Assembly: GCA_017551215.1 (NCBI GenBank)
Contig: JAFZMA010000211.1
Span: forward strand, 1-16,822
Reading direction: 5' to 3'
Source of the DNA: Bacteroidales bacterium
GTDB lineage: Bacteria; Bacteroidota; Bacteroidia; Bacteroidales; UBA932
DNA length: 16,822 nucleotides
The notes under the pieces were generated by a model. It saw only the letters and a program-made list of their open reading frames with translations, was not told the origin of the DNA and made no database searches. Below are positions 1-6,941 of this stretch, one piece after another. Every line of letters begins with the position of its first letter. Position 1 is the stretch's first letter. The translations under genes were made by a program, and so were the position numbers.

Positions 1-79
1 CTGCAAGACGGTGAACGTAGATCTTCTTCCCGGCCTCAACCTTAAACTGCTGACCTGCAATGTCTACAATTGCGTACAT
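1..79 (-). CDS. rplU: 50S ribosomal protein L21, 5' end only
   Basis: The reverse strand read from the ATG at 79-77 gives a 26-residue start, beginning MYAIVDIAGQQFKVEAGKK and continuing IYVHRLA. This is the highly conserved N-terminus of bacterial ribosomal protein L21, a 23S rRNA-binding protein of the large subunit. The gene runs off the left edge, so its C-terminus and the usual rpmA partner cannot be seen. An ~80-nt leader and a Bacteroidota-type promoter lie upstream. The identification rests on direct reading of the motif and is secure. The start codon is the only ATG that gives this N-terminus. Confidence 0.95.
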   Translation of the reverse strand, partial: MYAIVDIAGQQFKVEAGKKIYVHRLA

Positions 80-162
80 ATTAAAAACACATTTTGGTTT
101 TGACAGCAAGCGGCCTGACTTGCAGGCTCTTATAACGAGCTACACTGCCTTCTTTCATTTGG
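80..162 (-). promoter_or_regulatory. rplU 5' leader with foldable structure (candidate autoregulatory leader)
   Basis: On the minus strand the predicted rplU transcript carries about 83 nt before its ATG. I can draw an outer stem pairing 149-143 (GGCAGUG) with 108-102 (UGCUGUC), including wobble pairs. It encloses a GCUC/GAGC hairpin (140-137 with 129-126) or an overlapping GCCUG/CAGGC hairpin (127-123 with 117-113). A further hairpin, GCAAG/CUUGC (123-119 with 110-106), would compete with the outer stem. Ribosomal-protein mRNA leaders are common autoregulatory sites in bacteria. Function here is inference from hand folding; a simple unstructured leader is possible. Confidence 0.3.
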
Positions 163-167
163 GAGGG

Positions 168-199
168 CAAAAGTAGTGCTTTTGGCAGGAAAAAACAAA
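168..199 (-). promoter_or_regulatory. Bacteroidota-type promoter for rplU
   Basis: Read on the minus strand, TTTG (199-196) is followed after 20 nt by TACTTTTG (175-168). This matches the known Bacteroidota primary sigma-factor consensus of a -33 TTTG and a -7 TAnnTTTG at about 19-21 nt. Transcription would begin near 162 and give a leader of about 83 nt. Placement upstream of a housekeeping ribosomal gene supports it. Confidence 0.65.
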
Positions 200-208
200 A
201 TTTTTGAT

Positions 209-216
209 TAAATTTG
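209..216 (+). promoter_or_regulatory. Candidate -7 element for the ATPase-sirtuin unit
   Basis: TAAATTTG at 209-216 matches the Bacteroidota -7 consensus TAnnTTTG, with the ATPase start codon 20 nt downstream. The nearest -33-like TTTG (181-184) gives a 24-nt spacer, longer than usual, so the promoter may be weak. The site lies within the same ~50 bp as the divergent rplU promoter, so the two polymerase footprints would overlap. Confidence 0.4.
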
Positions 217-235
217 TACCCCTATGCATTGAAAG

Positions 236-1342
236 ATGGACTATTTGTCGCCATTTGAATATAATGATATAGTTACCGGCCAGCGGTTCGTGGGCAGGGA
301 GAAGGAGGTTTCCAAGCTTCAGAAGCTGATTTCCTCCCATAAGAACGCCTTGCTTTACGGCCCACCTAAGATCGGCAAGAGATCCATTGTGCATAATGCT
401 CTTAAGGGGATGGACCTTGAAAAAGAAGGCATTGCAGTCTGCAAGATAGATCTGTTCAACATCCGTCACATAGACAAGCTGCTCAGGCGTATGGCCCGCA
501 ATGTAGCCGATACCCTGTTCACTCCGGAAGAAAAACAGAAAGCATTCTCAGCCCTTCTGAAGAACGTCCCATTGAGCACTCCATCCAGAGACTCACTGAC
601 AGACAGGCAGATAAAGACGCTTCTGAAGTTTCCTCAGTCGGCCGCCAGGATGAAAGGCGTTCACCTGGTGGTCTATTTCCAGCAGTTCCAGGATATTCTT
701 CTGTTCGACAAGCCAATGAAGGTTCTAAATATGCTGGAGGGTGCTTTCGCCGAGGCAAAGGATGTCTCCTTCATCATTACGGGAGACAAGAGGAATGCCA
801 TGTTCTCCATATTCGAGGAGATGCATTTCTTCCGCAACCTTGTAACCGATATTCCTATAAAGCCCGTCAACAGAAAGGTTTTCGCGGACTTTATATGTAA
901 GTGTTTTGCGGAAAAAGGAAAACTTTGCTCACAGAAAGACGCCCTGCAGATGTACGATACCCTTGAGGGAGACCCGTGGTATACCCAGCATCTGGCGGAA
1001 ATTTGCTATCTGCTTACGGACAAGGAGCTTACGCCGGAGATTTACCAGCGTGCCCTTGGCTATCTGATGAGCATGTACGACTACGAGCTCCACAACACAA
1101 TATACGGGCTGAGCACTCACCAGCTCCAGCTGATAAGGGCCATTCTGGATGGAGAGAGGCGCTTCAGCAAGACAGAAGTACTTGAAAAATACGGGCTTAA
1201 CTCTTCCGCCAACGTGAACAGGCTGAAGGAAGCCCTGAGGAAGAAGGAAGTGGTGACATTTGTTTCCAAGAACAACATTGAGTTCAACGATTCGCTGCTC
1301 AAACTGTGGTTCAGGAATTATTTCTTCAACGATAACAACTGA
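236..1342 (+). CDS. Archaeal-ATPase/STAND-like P-loop ATP-binding protein
   Basis: This 368-residue cytoplasmic protein has no signal peptide. It opens with a GQRFVGREKEVSKL segment typical of the archaeal-ATPase (Pfam ATPase_2-like) group, then a Walker A GPPKIGKRS at residues 42-50. The Walker B position reads HLVVYFQQFQ (143-152), where most relatives have acidic residues, so hydrolysis may be weak or lost. A sensor-like FIITGDKRNAM follows (179-189). Residues ~290-362 look like a winged-helix domain ending in LLKLWFRNYF. The ATG at 236 is chosen because the nearby ATG at 223 meets a stop after two codons. The sirtuin gene starts 2 nt after the stop, so the two are probably co-transcribed. 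The family is often listed only as 'ATP-binding protein'; its substrate and partner are unknown. Roles in regulation or DNA binding are guesses. Confidence 0.85.
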   Translation: MDYLSPFEYNDIVTGQRFVGREKEVSKLQKLISSHKNALLYGPPKIGKRSIVHNALKGMDLEKEGIAVCKIDLFNIRHIDKLLRRMARNVADTLFTPEEKQKAFSALLKNVPLSTPSRDSLTDRQIKTLLKFPQSAARMKGVHLVVYFQQFQDILLFDKPMKVLNMLEGAFAEAKDVSFIITGDKRNAMFSIFEEMHFFRNLVTDIPIKPVNRKVFADFICKCFAEKGKLCSQKDALQMYDTLEGDPWYTQHLAEICYLLTDKELTPEIYQRALGYLMSMYDYELHNTIYGLSTHQLQLIRAILDGERRFSKTEVLEKYGLNSSANVNRLKEALRKKEVVTFVSKNNIEFNDSLLKLWFRNYFFNDNN

Positions 1343-1344
1343 GT

Positions 1345-2040
1345 ATGAAAAAGATAGCGGTTTTGACAGGAGCGGGCATCAGCGCAGAAAGCGGTATCAG
1401 CACTTTCAGGGACAGCAACGGACTGTGGGAGAACTATCCGGTAGAGAAAGTGGCCACCTCTGAGAGCTGGTATGTATATGGGCGCAAGGCTCTTATGCTG
1501 GATTTCTATAACCAGAGAAGGAGAGATCTCAAAGGCTGCGAGCCTAACCTTGCGCATAAGATTGTCGCTGAGCTGGAAAAGGATTTTGACGTTACCGTTG
1601 CCACACAGAATATAGATGATTTGCACGAGAGAGCCGGAAGTTCAAAGATTATTCATCTCCACGGAGAACTGACCAAGGCAAGGGGGGAATTTGAAGATTA
1701 CTACAAGGCCTTTTCCATTGGATATAAAGACATTAAAATCGGTGACCTCACCCCTGGCGGAGAACAGCTGCGCCCTCATATAGTGTGGTTCGGAGAGGCT
1801 GTTCCGGAGCTTGAGAAGGCGGAAATGGCAGTAAGGCAGGCGGATATCATGATAGTCATAGGCACAAGTCTTGCGGTATATCCTGCCGCGGGGCTGATCT
1901 ATTACACAAGGCCTGGCACAAAGATTTACCTGATAGATCCTAAGGATGTCTCTTCCAGCGTGGAATTCACCCATATAAAGGAAAAGGCAACTTCGGGGAT
2001 GGAAAGGCTAAGGGATATACTTATGGCAGAAAACAAATAA
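1345..2040 (+). CDS. cobB: Sir2-family NAD-dependent protein deacylase (CobB/SIRT5-like)
   Basis: The 231-residue protein should remove acyl groups from lysines in cytoplasmic proteins using NAD+. Sirtuin motifs occur in order: GAGISAESGI (9-18) and TFR (20-22) for NAD binding, TQNIDDLHERAG (87-98), the catalytic histidine at 106 in HLHGE, RPHIVWFGE (143-151), and GTSLAVYPAAG (173-183). The YxxR pair FYNQRRR (Tyr55, Arg58) matches the residues that give CobB and SIRT5 desuccinylase/demalonylase activity. Unlike E. coli CobB, there are no cysteines between the catalytic histidine and WFGE, so the structural zinc site is absent. I believe other Bacteroidota sirtuins share this trait but could not check. 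It sits 2 nt after the ATPase gene and 45 nt before the surface-lipoprotein operon. Confidence 0.92.
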   Translation: MKKIAVLTGAGISAESGISTFRDSNGLWENYPVEKVATSESWYVYGRKALMLDFYNQRRRDLKGCEPNLAHKIVAELEKDFDVTVATQNIDDLHERAGSSKIIHLHGELTKARGEFEDYYKAFSIGYKDIKIGDLTPGGEQLRPHIVWFGEAVPELEKAEMAVRQADIMIVIGTSLAVYPAAGLIYYTRPGTKIYLIDPKDVSSSVEFTHIKEKATSGMERLRDILMAENK

Positions 2041-2044
2041 GGCA

Positions 2045-2075
2045 TTTGTAGAAACATATAAAATAATTATACAAC
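2045..2075 (+). promoter_or_regulatory. Weak candidate promoter for the nuclease/TonB operon
   Basis: The 45-nt gap between the sirtuin and the first lipoprotein gene is A/T-rich. TTTG at 2045-2048 is followed after 19 nt by TATACAAC, which keeps the TA of the -7 consensus but not the TTTG. The spacing is right but the -7 match is poor. The operon may instead rely on read-through from the sirtuin gene or on an alternative sigma factor. No terminator hairpin is visible in the gap. Confidence 0.25.
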
Positions 2076-2085
2076 ACACACATTT

Positions 2086-4665
2086 ATGAGATTCAAAGCA
2101 TTACTTCTATCGGTCATAACCGGAGCGCTTCTGGCAACCGGTTGTGCACAGGAAGATCACCAGGATATGCCATTCCTGGACATCGAAGGCCTTCAGGATC
2201 TTGTCCTGAACTTTGGTGCAAACGCTTCTTCCAGTACTTTCACCATCACGGCCAACAGGCCTTGGAAAGTCGTATGCGACGAAACCTGGATTTCCATTGA
2301 GCCATCCAGCGGACCGGCATCCGAAACTCCTCAAACCGTTACGGTTTCTGTCCTGGGCAATGAACTTTTCAACAGAACTACATCCGTTAAAGTTTCCATG
2401 GACTATGACTACAGAACTGTAACTGTCAATCAGAAAGGAGAATGGGGAGATCCTGCAGACCTTATCATCTACAAGAACAACTTTGACAAGGAGGCTGCAA
2501 CCCAGACCTACGGAACAGGCAAGAGCTGGCCTTACACAGATCAGACAGACTGCTGGAAGAACGAGGAAGGCTCCGGAATTGCCAACATCGAATACACGGC
2601 AACCGGTATGTCTGTAAGAAACAACAGCAACTCCAACGGGAACTATTCAGACTATAGCGGTTCAGGAGTGAACAACCTGTTCTTCGGTTCCAAGGGAGCG
2701 TTCAAGATTGCCAACATAGACATTACAGGCAAGGGAAGGAACTTTGAACTCTACTTTGGTAGCGAGAAATATCTGGCCCAGGGTTCCTCTGTATTTGACC
2801 CGTCTGAATTCCACGTATGGATTGGCAGCGACCCTGACCACATGGTTGAAGTCACTTACCAGTTCCCGGACGGCGCCGGATTTAAAGAAGGAAGATGGGA
2901 TCTGGCCGGAACATGGTTCATGGTTCCTGAAGGCACCACTACACTCTGTGTATATTACAAGGTAGATGTTGCCAGCGCTTACCGTCTGGACGATGTCGAG
3001 CTCAACATATCAATGGTTGAGGGAACACCTCTTGACTTTGAGAACGGTATAAATCCAGACAGGGATCCTAACGCCGGAACCGTTATCTACTTCAACAACT
3101 TTGACAAGGAAAAGGCAACCCAGACCTATGGAACCGGCAACAGCTGGCCGTTCACTGACCAGACAGACTGCTGGATTAATCACGAGGGAGAAGGCTCAGC
3201 CAATGTAACTTACTGGTACAATAGCATGAGTGTCAGAGCTAACAGCGCTTCTGACGGTTCCTATTCAGATTATTCCGGTTCTGGAGTAAACAACCTGTTC
3301 TTCGGAAAAGACGGCATGTTCAAGATCAAGGGCATAGCCACAATGTCAGACTATGCTAACTACACCATAACATTCGGAAGTGAGAAATACCTCAACGGAG
3401 GCTCATCCGTATTCAATCCTCAGGAATTCCACGTATACGTTGGAAAAGACACCATTAAGTGGGTAGAGCTTACCTATACCTTCCCTAACGGCTACAAGGA
3501 CGGCAGATGGGATGAGGCTACTACAACCATCTCCATTCCTCAGGGAACAAGTGAACTCTTCTTCCGTATTCAGGCAGACGTTGCAAGCGCTTACCGCCTG
3601 GATGACTTTAAGGTAGTTGTTTCTGAAGAAGAAGGAACAAGCATAAACTTCGACAATGGAGTTATCCTGGACAAGGATCCAGACCCAACTCCTCCTACCA
3701 CTTCCTACCAATACAAGAAGGTAAGACAGATTACAAGCGGAAAAGCCTATCTTATTGTTACAACTGACGGAACTGTAGCCGCAGGACCTGTTCCTTCCAA
3801 CAAGACTTATGGATATCTTCCTAAGGTAACCGTTACCGTTTCCAACGATATCATTACAATGGATTCAGATGCAAACGAGTTTGTATTTGACGAGGTTCAG
3901 CTTCCTGGATCAGTTTCAAACTTCCCTATTTACACCATCAAGCAGAAAGATGGCAGATACCTGTTCATGAAGGGAAGTTACACCAGTTGCAATGTGGACG
4001 CAAATCCTACTGAAGGACAGTACTGGACAGTTGACTTTGAAGATCCTTCTAACTCAACAGACTTAGGAGTCACAATAAGCAACTACTCAAACGGCAAGTA
4101 TATGCAGTATAGTCCAACCCATTCTTCCTGGGGCGTATACAACGATGTTCAGACCCAAGCGGATTACCCTGTTCTCTACGAAAGAATTGGCGAAAACGAA
4201 ACCCCGGGCGGCGATGACAATCCGGGAGGAGACAACAATCCTGGCGGAGGCGGTTCCGGCAACTCCATCACATGGACCATAGGTGCAAACAACCAGTCTT
4301 GGGCAGCTGAAACCGACCAGACTTACGGAGACGGTTTCTCCGCTTCTGACAACAGCATGAAGGTTGGCTACTATAAGTACCGGAGCACAACCTCTGCCGT
4401 TACTGCAAATAGCGACCATATAAGAGTTTACAAGTACTCTGTACTTGTCATAACTCCTACTGGAGGGAAGAAGGTAAAGAAGGTTGTGCTTGAAACAACC
4501 GCTGCCGGAAACACATCTAACATGACTGTTCTTTCTCCTGCCGAAGGAACCGCCACAGCTTCCGGAACAACTATCACCTGGTCAGGTACAGCCGGCACCC
4601 CTTGGGCAGCCCAGGCTTCCAACGGACAGGTAAGAGTAAAGACAATAACCGTAGAACTCGAATAA
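2086..4665 (+). CDS. Multi-domain surface lipoprotein: BACON, two tandem jelly-roll-like repeats, two C-terminal modules
   Basis: This 859-residue protein starts with a lipoprotein signal (lipobox LLATGC, Cys20) followed by the acidic tail AQEDHQD, which fits export to the cell surface in Bacteroidota. A BACON domain spans ~31-118 (pattern ITANRPWKV...WISIEP...VTVNQKG). Two homologous ~188-residue units follow (126-313 and 332-519), sharing NNFDKE, TDQTDCW, YSDYSGSGVNNLFFG, FGSEKYL and DVASAYRLDD. A third module (~541-702, with KAYLIVTTDG and GKYMQYSP) looks like a Bacteroidota beta-rich binding domain. A Pro/Gly/Asp/Asn linker (~706-726) precedes a last beta-rich module (~727-859) with HIRVYKYSVLVI and GQVRVKTITVEL; I recall similar tails on secreted Bacteroidota nucleases. 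No catalytic motif is visible. It is probably a binding or adhesin subunit of the operon; whether the ligand is nucleic acid or glycan is unknown. Confidence 0.85.
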   Translation: MRFKALLLSVITGALLATGCAQEDHQDMPFLDIEGLQDLVLNFGANASSSTFTITANRPWKVVCDETWISIEPSSGPASETPQTVTVSVLGNELFNRTTSVKVSMDYDYRTVTVNQKGEWGDPADLIIYKNNFDKEAATQTYGTGKSWPYTDQTDCWKNEEGSGIANIEYTATGMSVRNNSNSNGNYSDYSGSGVNNLFFGSKGAFKIANIDITGKGRNFELYFGSEKYLAQGSSVFDPSEFHVWIGSDPDHMVEVTYQFPDGAGFKEGRWDLAGTWFMVPEGTTTLCVYYKVDVASAYRLDDVELNISMVEGTPLDFENGINPDRDPNAGTVIYFNNFDKEKATQTYGTGNSWPFTDQTDCWINHEGEGSANVTYWYNSMSVRANSASDGSYSDYSGSGVNNLFFGKDGMFKIKGIATMSDYANYTITFGSEKYLNGGSSVFNPQEFHVYVGKDTIKWVELTYTFPNGYKDGRWDEATTTISIPQGTSELFFRIQADVASAYRLDDFKVVVSEEEGTSINFDNGVILDKDPDPTPPTTSYQYKKVRQITSGKAYLIVTTDGTVAAGPVPSNKTYGYLPKVTVTVSNDIITMDSDANEFVFDEVQLPGSVSNFPIYTIKQKDGRYLFMKGSYTSCNVDANPTEGQYWTVDFEDPSNSTDLGVTISNYSNGKYMQYSPTHSSWGVYNDVQTQADYPVLYERIGENETPGGDDNPGGDNNPGGGGSGNSITWTIGANNQSWAAETDQTYGDGFSASDNSMKVGYYKYRSTTSAVTANSDHIRVYKYSVLVITPTGGKKVKKVVLETTAAGNTSNMTVLSPAEGTATASGTTITWSGTAGTPWAAQASNGQVRVKTITVELE
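2461..3024 (+). repeat. Intragenic repeat unit 1 (188 codons)
   Basis: First copy of a domain duplicated in tandem within the BACON lipoprotein gene, residues 126-313, with an offset of about 618 nt to the second copy. Shared landmarks include TYGTGKSWPYTDQTDCW here against TYGTGNSWPFTDQTDCW in copy 2. The high nucleotide similarity in these blocks points to a fairly recent duplication or gene conversion. Confidence 0.85.
3079..3642 (+). repeat. Intragenic repeat unit 2 (188 codons)
   Basis: Second copy of the duplicated domain, residues 332-519. It keeps YSDYSGSGVNNLFFG, FGSEKYL and ADVASAYRLDD. It differs mainly in the surface-loop stretch between those blocks and in a shorter PNGYKDGRWD turn (copy 1: PDGAGFKEGRWD). 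Confidence 0.85.
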
Positions 4666-4666
4666 A

Positions 4667-5830
4667 GTGAAACTTTTCAGATACATACTGCACGCAGTTC
4701 CGCTGGCAACAGTGATGTTGCTGGCGGTAGCCTGCGGCGGAGGCGGAGGAAGCAAGGGATCCGATCCCATTAAACCTGATGCCGTTGTATCCGTAACCTT
4801 CAAGCAGCCAGAAGTGGAGGCAGCCAAGGGGAGCCAGTTCATCAACATATCCTCCAGCGGAAACTGGATCCTGTCTTCTTCTGCAAGCTGGTTGAAAGTC
4901 AGCCAGTCCAATGGCAGCGGAAACTCATCCAGCGTATCTGTAACTTACGACGAGAACACCGGTACCACAAGCAGAACCGCTGTCCTTACCCTTACATGCG
5001 CCGGAAAAAGCGCCACTGCTACCCTGAAACAGAAGGGAAAGAATGATGAGCCTTCTCCTGCAACCTCTCCCGGATGGCTGGAACTTCCTGCCGTTCAGAG
5101 TGGAACAGGACACAAGTTCGTATCCCATAACTTCAAGGACAAGAACTTAAGATCCTTTTCATACGACTGGAACTCCACAGACCTTGTAGCCAATTGGGTA
5201 GCCTACCCTCTGAACAAAGGCCTGATAGGTTCCGGAAGCAGGACAGACGCCTGGGGATTAGACCCTAAACTGACTTCTGCCGAACAGCCACTGCTGGCTT
5301 CCGCCTATAAGGGAGGCTATGACAGAGGACACCAGCTGCCAAGTGCAGACAGGCTTACTTACGCAGAGAATGTAAAGACATTCTACTATACCAATATGAC
5401 TCCTCAGTTGAATGCCTTCAACGGCAAAATCTGGGCAACGGCAGAAAGTATGGTAAGAGGCTGGGCTTCCAGCTGCGACACTCTCTATGTAGTTACCGGA
5501 TGCGTGGTTAAAGGAAGCTCCAAGAAGGCTTACGATAACAACAACAAGGCTGTAACAGTTCCTGTTGCCTATTACAAAGCCGTTATCAGATACGTGAAAG
5601 GCGGAACTCTTGGTTATGGAGGTTATATGGGAATGGCCATGTACTTTGAACACAAGGCCTATTCAGAAGCCACAATCACCAACAAGATGACAGATATTGT
5701 CATGAGTATAGACAAGCTGGAACAGAAACTTGGCCTGGATTTATTCCCTAACCTTATTACGGTTGCAGGACAAAGCGTTTCAGATCAGGTTGAGGCCGAA
5801 GATCCTACAAAAGTTTCATACTGGTGGTAA
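4667..5830 (+). CDS. DNA/RNA non-specific endonuclease lipoprotein with BACON domain
   Basis: The 387-residue protein should cut extracellular DNA and RNA at or near the cell surface. It uses a GTG start 1 nt after the upstream TAA; the next in-frame ATG (codon 17) would destroy the signal. The lipoprotein signal ends LLAVAC (Cys23), followed by a Gly run. A BACON domain covers ~41-123 (SSSGNWILSSSASWLKVSQ). The NUC (Pfam Endonuclease_NS) domain covers ~145-372. It holds the signature YDRGHQLPSADR with general-base His222 in D219-R-G-H222, the metal-ligand Asn243 in YTNMTPQ, then Asn251 and a downstream WATAE with Glu260. The catalytic set therefore looks intact. Relatives include Serratia nuclease and NucA. 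It shares the BACON domain with the preceding lipoprotein and precedes a second nuclease-family gene, which points to a joint role in nucleic acid degradation. The catalytic assignment is strong; surface location is inferred. Confidence 0.93.
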   Translation: MKLFRYILHAVPLATVMLLAVACGGGGGSKGSDPIKPDAVVSVTFKQPEVEAAKGSQFINISSSGNWILSSSASWLKVSQSNGSGNSSSVSVTYDENTGTTSRTAVLTLTCAGKSATATLKQKGKNDEPSPATSPGWLELPAVQSGTGHKFVSHNFKDKNLRSFSYDWNSTDLVANWVAYPLNKGLIGSGSRTDAWGLDPKLTSAEQPLLASAYKGGYDRGHQLPSADRLTYAENVKTFYYTNMTPQLNAFNGKIWATAESMVRGWASSCDTLYVVTGCVVKGSSKKAYDNNNKAVTVPVAYYKAVIRYVKGGTLGYGGYMGMAMYFEHKAYSEATITNKMTDIVMSIDKLEQKLGLDLFPNLITVAGQSVSDQVEAEDPTKVSYWW

Positions 5831-5842
5831 AAGACTTACAAC

Positions 5843-6934
5843 ATGAAAAAACTACTGACATACAATATACTGGCCTGCATAACGGCGATGGTTTTCCTGG
5901 CGCTTCCAAGCTTGTCTCAAGCCCAGAAGACCAAGACCTATGTCATTGGCTTCTATAATCTGGAAAACCTCTTTGACACTTATCACGACGAAGGGAAGAA
6001 CGATTACGAATACCTTCCTGACGGACTCAACGAGTGGACAGACGTCAAATACCAGAAGAAGATCCACAATATGGCCAAGGTAATCAAGGAAATGAAAGAG
6101 GAGAACAAGAGGTGGCACACCATTCTGGGAGTGAGCGAGATAGAAAACCGCCACGTTCTGGAAGACCTTGTTGCCGACCCTCAGATCGCCGATGCCAATT
6201 ATCAGATTGTACACTTTGACGGTCCGGATTTCAGAGGGGTGGACGTTGCTCTTCTGTACCGCGCTTCCAGGTTTCAGCTTCTGGAAGAGGAAAGCATACC
6301 TTTCGACTTCAACTCCGAGAACATAACCTTCTCTCTGGATTCCGCCGGACAGGCAGCGTTCCGCACAAGAGACATACTGATGGTCAGGGGATTGCTGGGC
6401 GGAGAAATGTTCGCTTTCTACGTTACCCACCTGCCATCCAGAATAGGAGGCAAGGGCGGAGACCTCAGAAGCCGCGGAGCGGAGATTATTTACAATCACT
6501 CCGCCAAGCTTATGGACCTGTACCCGGATATCAAGATTGTGGTTATGGGAGACATGAACGACAATCCTACAGACGAGAGCATGACTGTCTACATGCACGG
6601 GAAAGAGAACATAGACGAGGTTGAAAGCGGAGATTACTTTTCTCCATTCATCTCCATGCTGAAGGCCGGATACGGTTCCCTGGCATATCAGGGAGTCTGG
6701 AACATCTACGACATACTTCTCGTGAATTCCAACCTTGCTAAGGCAAAGCCCGGAACTCTCAGAATCGTTCCAATCGTTAAGAAAAAATATTACGGAAGGA
6801 TATTTCACAAGCCGTTCATGACCACCGAGGAGGGCCAGTACAAGGATGTGCCTTTCAGGACATTCTCCAACGGTGCCTTCATTGGCGGATTCAGCGACCA
6901 CTATCCTACTTATATAGTTGTAACAAATAAATAA
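5843..6934 (+). CDS. Secreted endonuclease/exonuclease/phosphatase-family protein
   Basis: The 363-residue enzyme has a Sec signal peptide (residues 1-27, ending LSQAQ, no lipobox), so it is periplasmic or secreted. The EEP-fold catalytic landmarks are all present: Asn39 and Glu41 in FYNLENLFD, Glu99 in GVSEIEN, His196 in VTHLPSR, Asp237 and Asn239 in MGDMNDNP, and Asp352-His353 in GFSDHYP. These carry out Mg2+-dependent phosphodiester or phosphomonoester hydrolysis in the family, which includes DNase I and exonuclease III. The exact substrate (DNA, RNA, nucleotide or sugar phosphate) cannot be told from sequence alone. It lies 12 nt after the non-specific endonuclease gene and 7 nt before the TonB receptor gene. 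A step trimming or dephosphorylating fragments in the same pathway is a reasonable inference. Confidence 0.9.
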   Translation: MKKLLTYNILACITAMVFLALPSLSQAQKTKTYVIGFYNLENLFDTYHDEGKNDYEYLPDGLNEWTDVKYQKKIHNMAKVIKEMKEENKRWHTILGVSEIENRHVLEDLVADPQIADANYQIVHFDGPDFRGVDVALLYRASRFQLLEEESIPFDFNSENITFSLDSAGQAAFRTRDILMVRGLLGGEMFAFYVTHLPSRIGGKGGDLRSRGAEIIYNHSAKLMDLYPDIKIVVMGDMNDNPTDESMTVYMHGKENIDEVESGDYFSPFISMLKAGYGSLAYQGVWNIYDILLVNSNLAKAKPGTLRIVPIVKKKYYGRIFHKPFMTTEEGQYKDVPFRTFSNGAFIGGFSDHYPTYIVVTNK

Positions 6935-6941
6935 TATCAAT

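Noticed and set aside
236..2040. SIR2-ATPase phage-defence system (SIR2-HerA or similar)
   Set aside because: The sirtuin is a short stand-alone CobB-type deacylase with full deacylase motifs, and the ATPase is not HerA-like. There are no other defence or mobile genes nearby.
4620..4665. Type IX secretion C-terminal domain on the BACON lipoprotein
   Set aside because: The C-terminus ends in a compact beta-rich module (VRVKTITVELE) without the usual conserved Gly and Lys pattern, and the protein already has a lipoprotein signal.
5852..6940. 362-codon open frame on the minus strand covering almost the whole EEP-family gene
   Set aside because: It is the antisense shadow of a gene with a clear signal peptide and all catalytic residues. 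The antisense product has no recognisable motif and its open state follows from the codon bias of the real gene.
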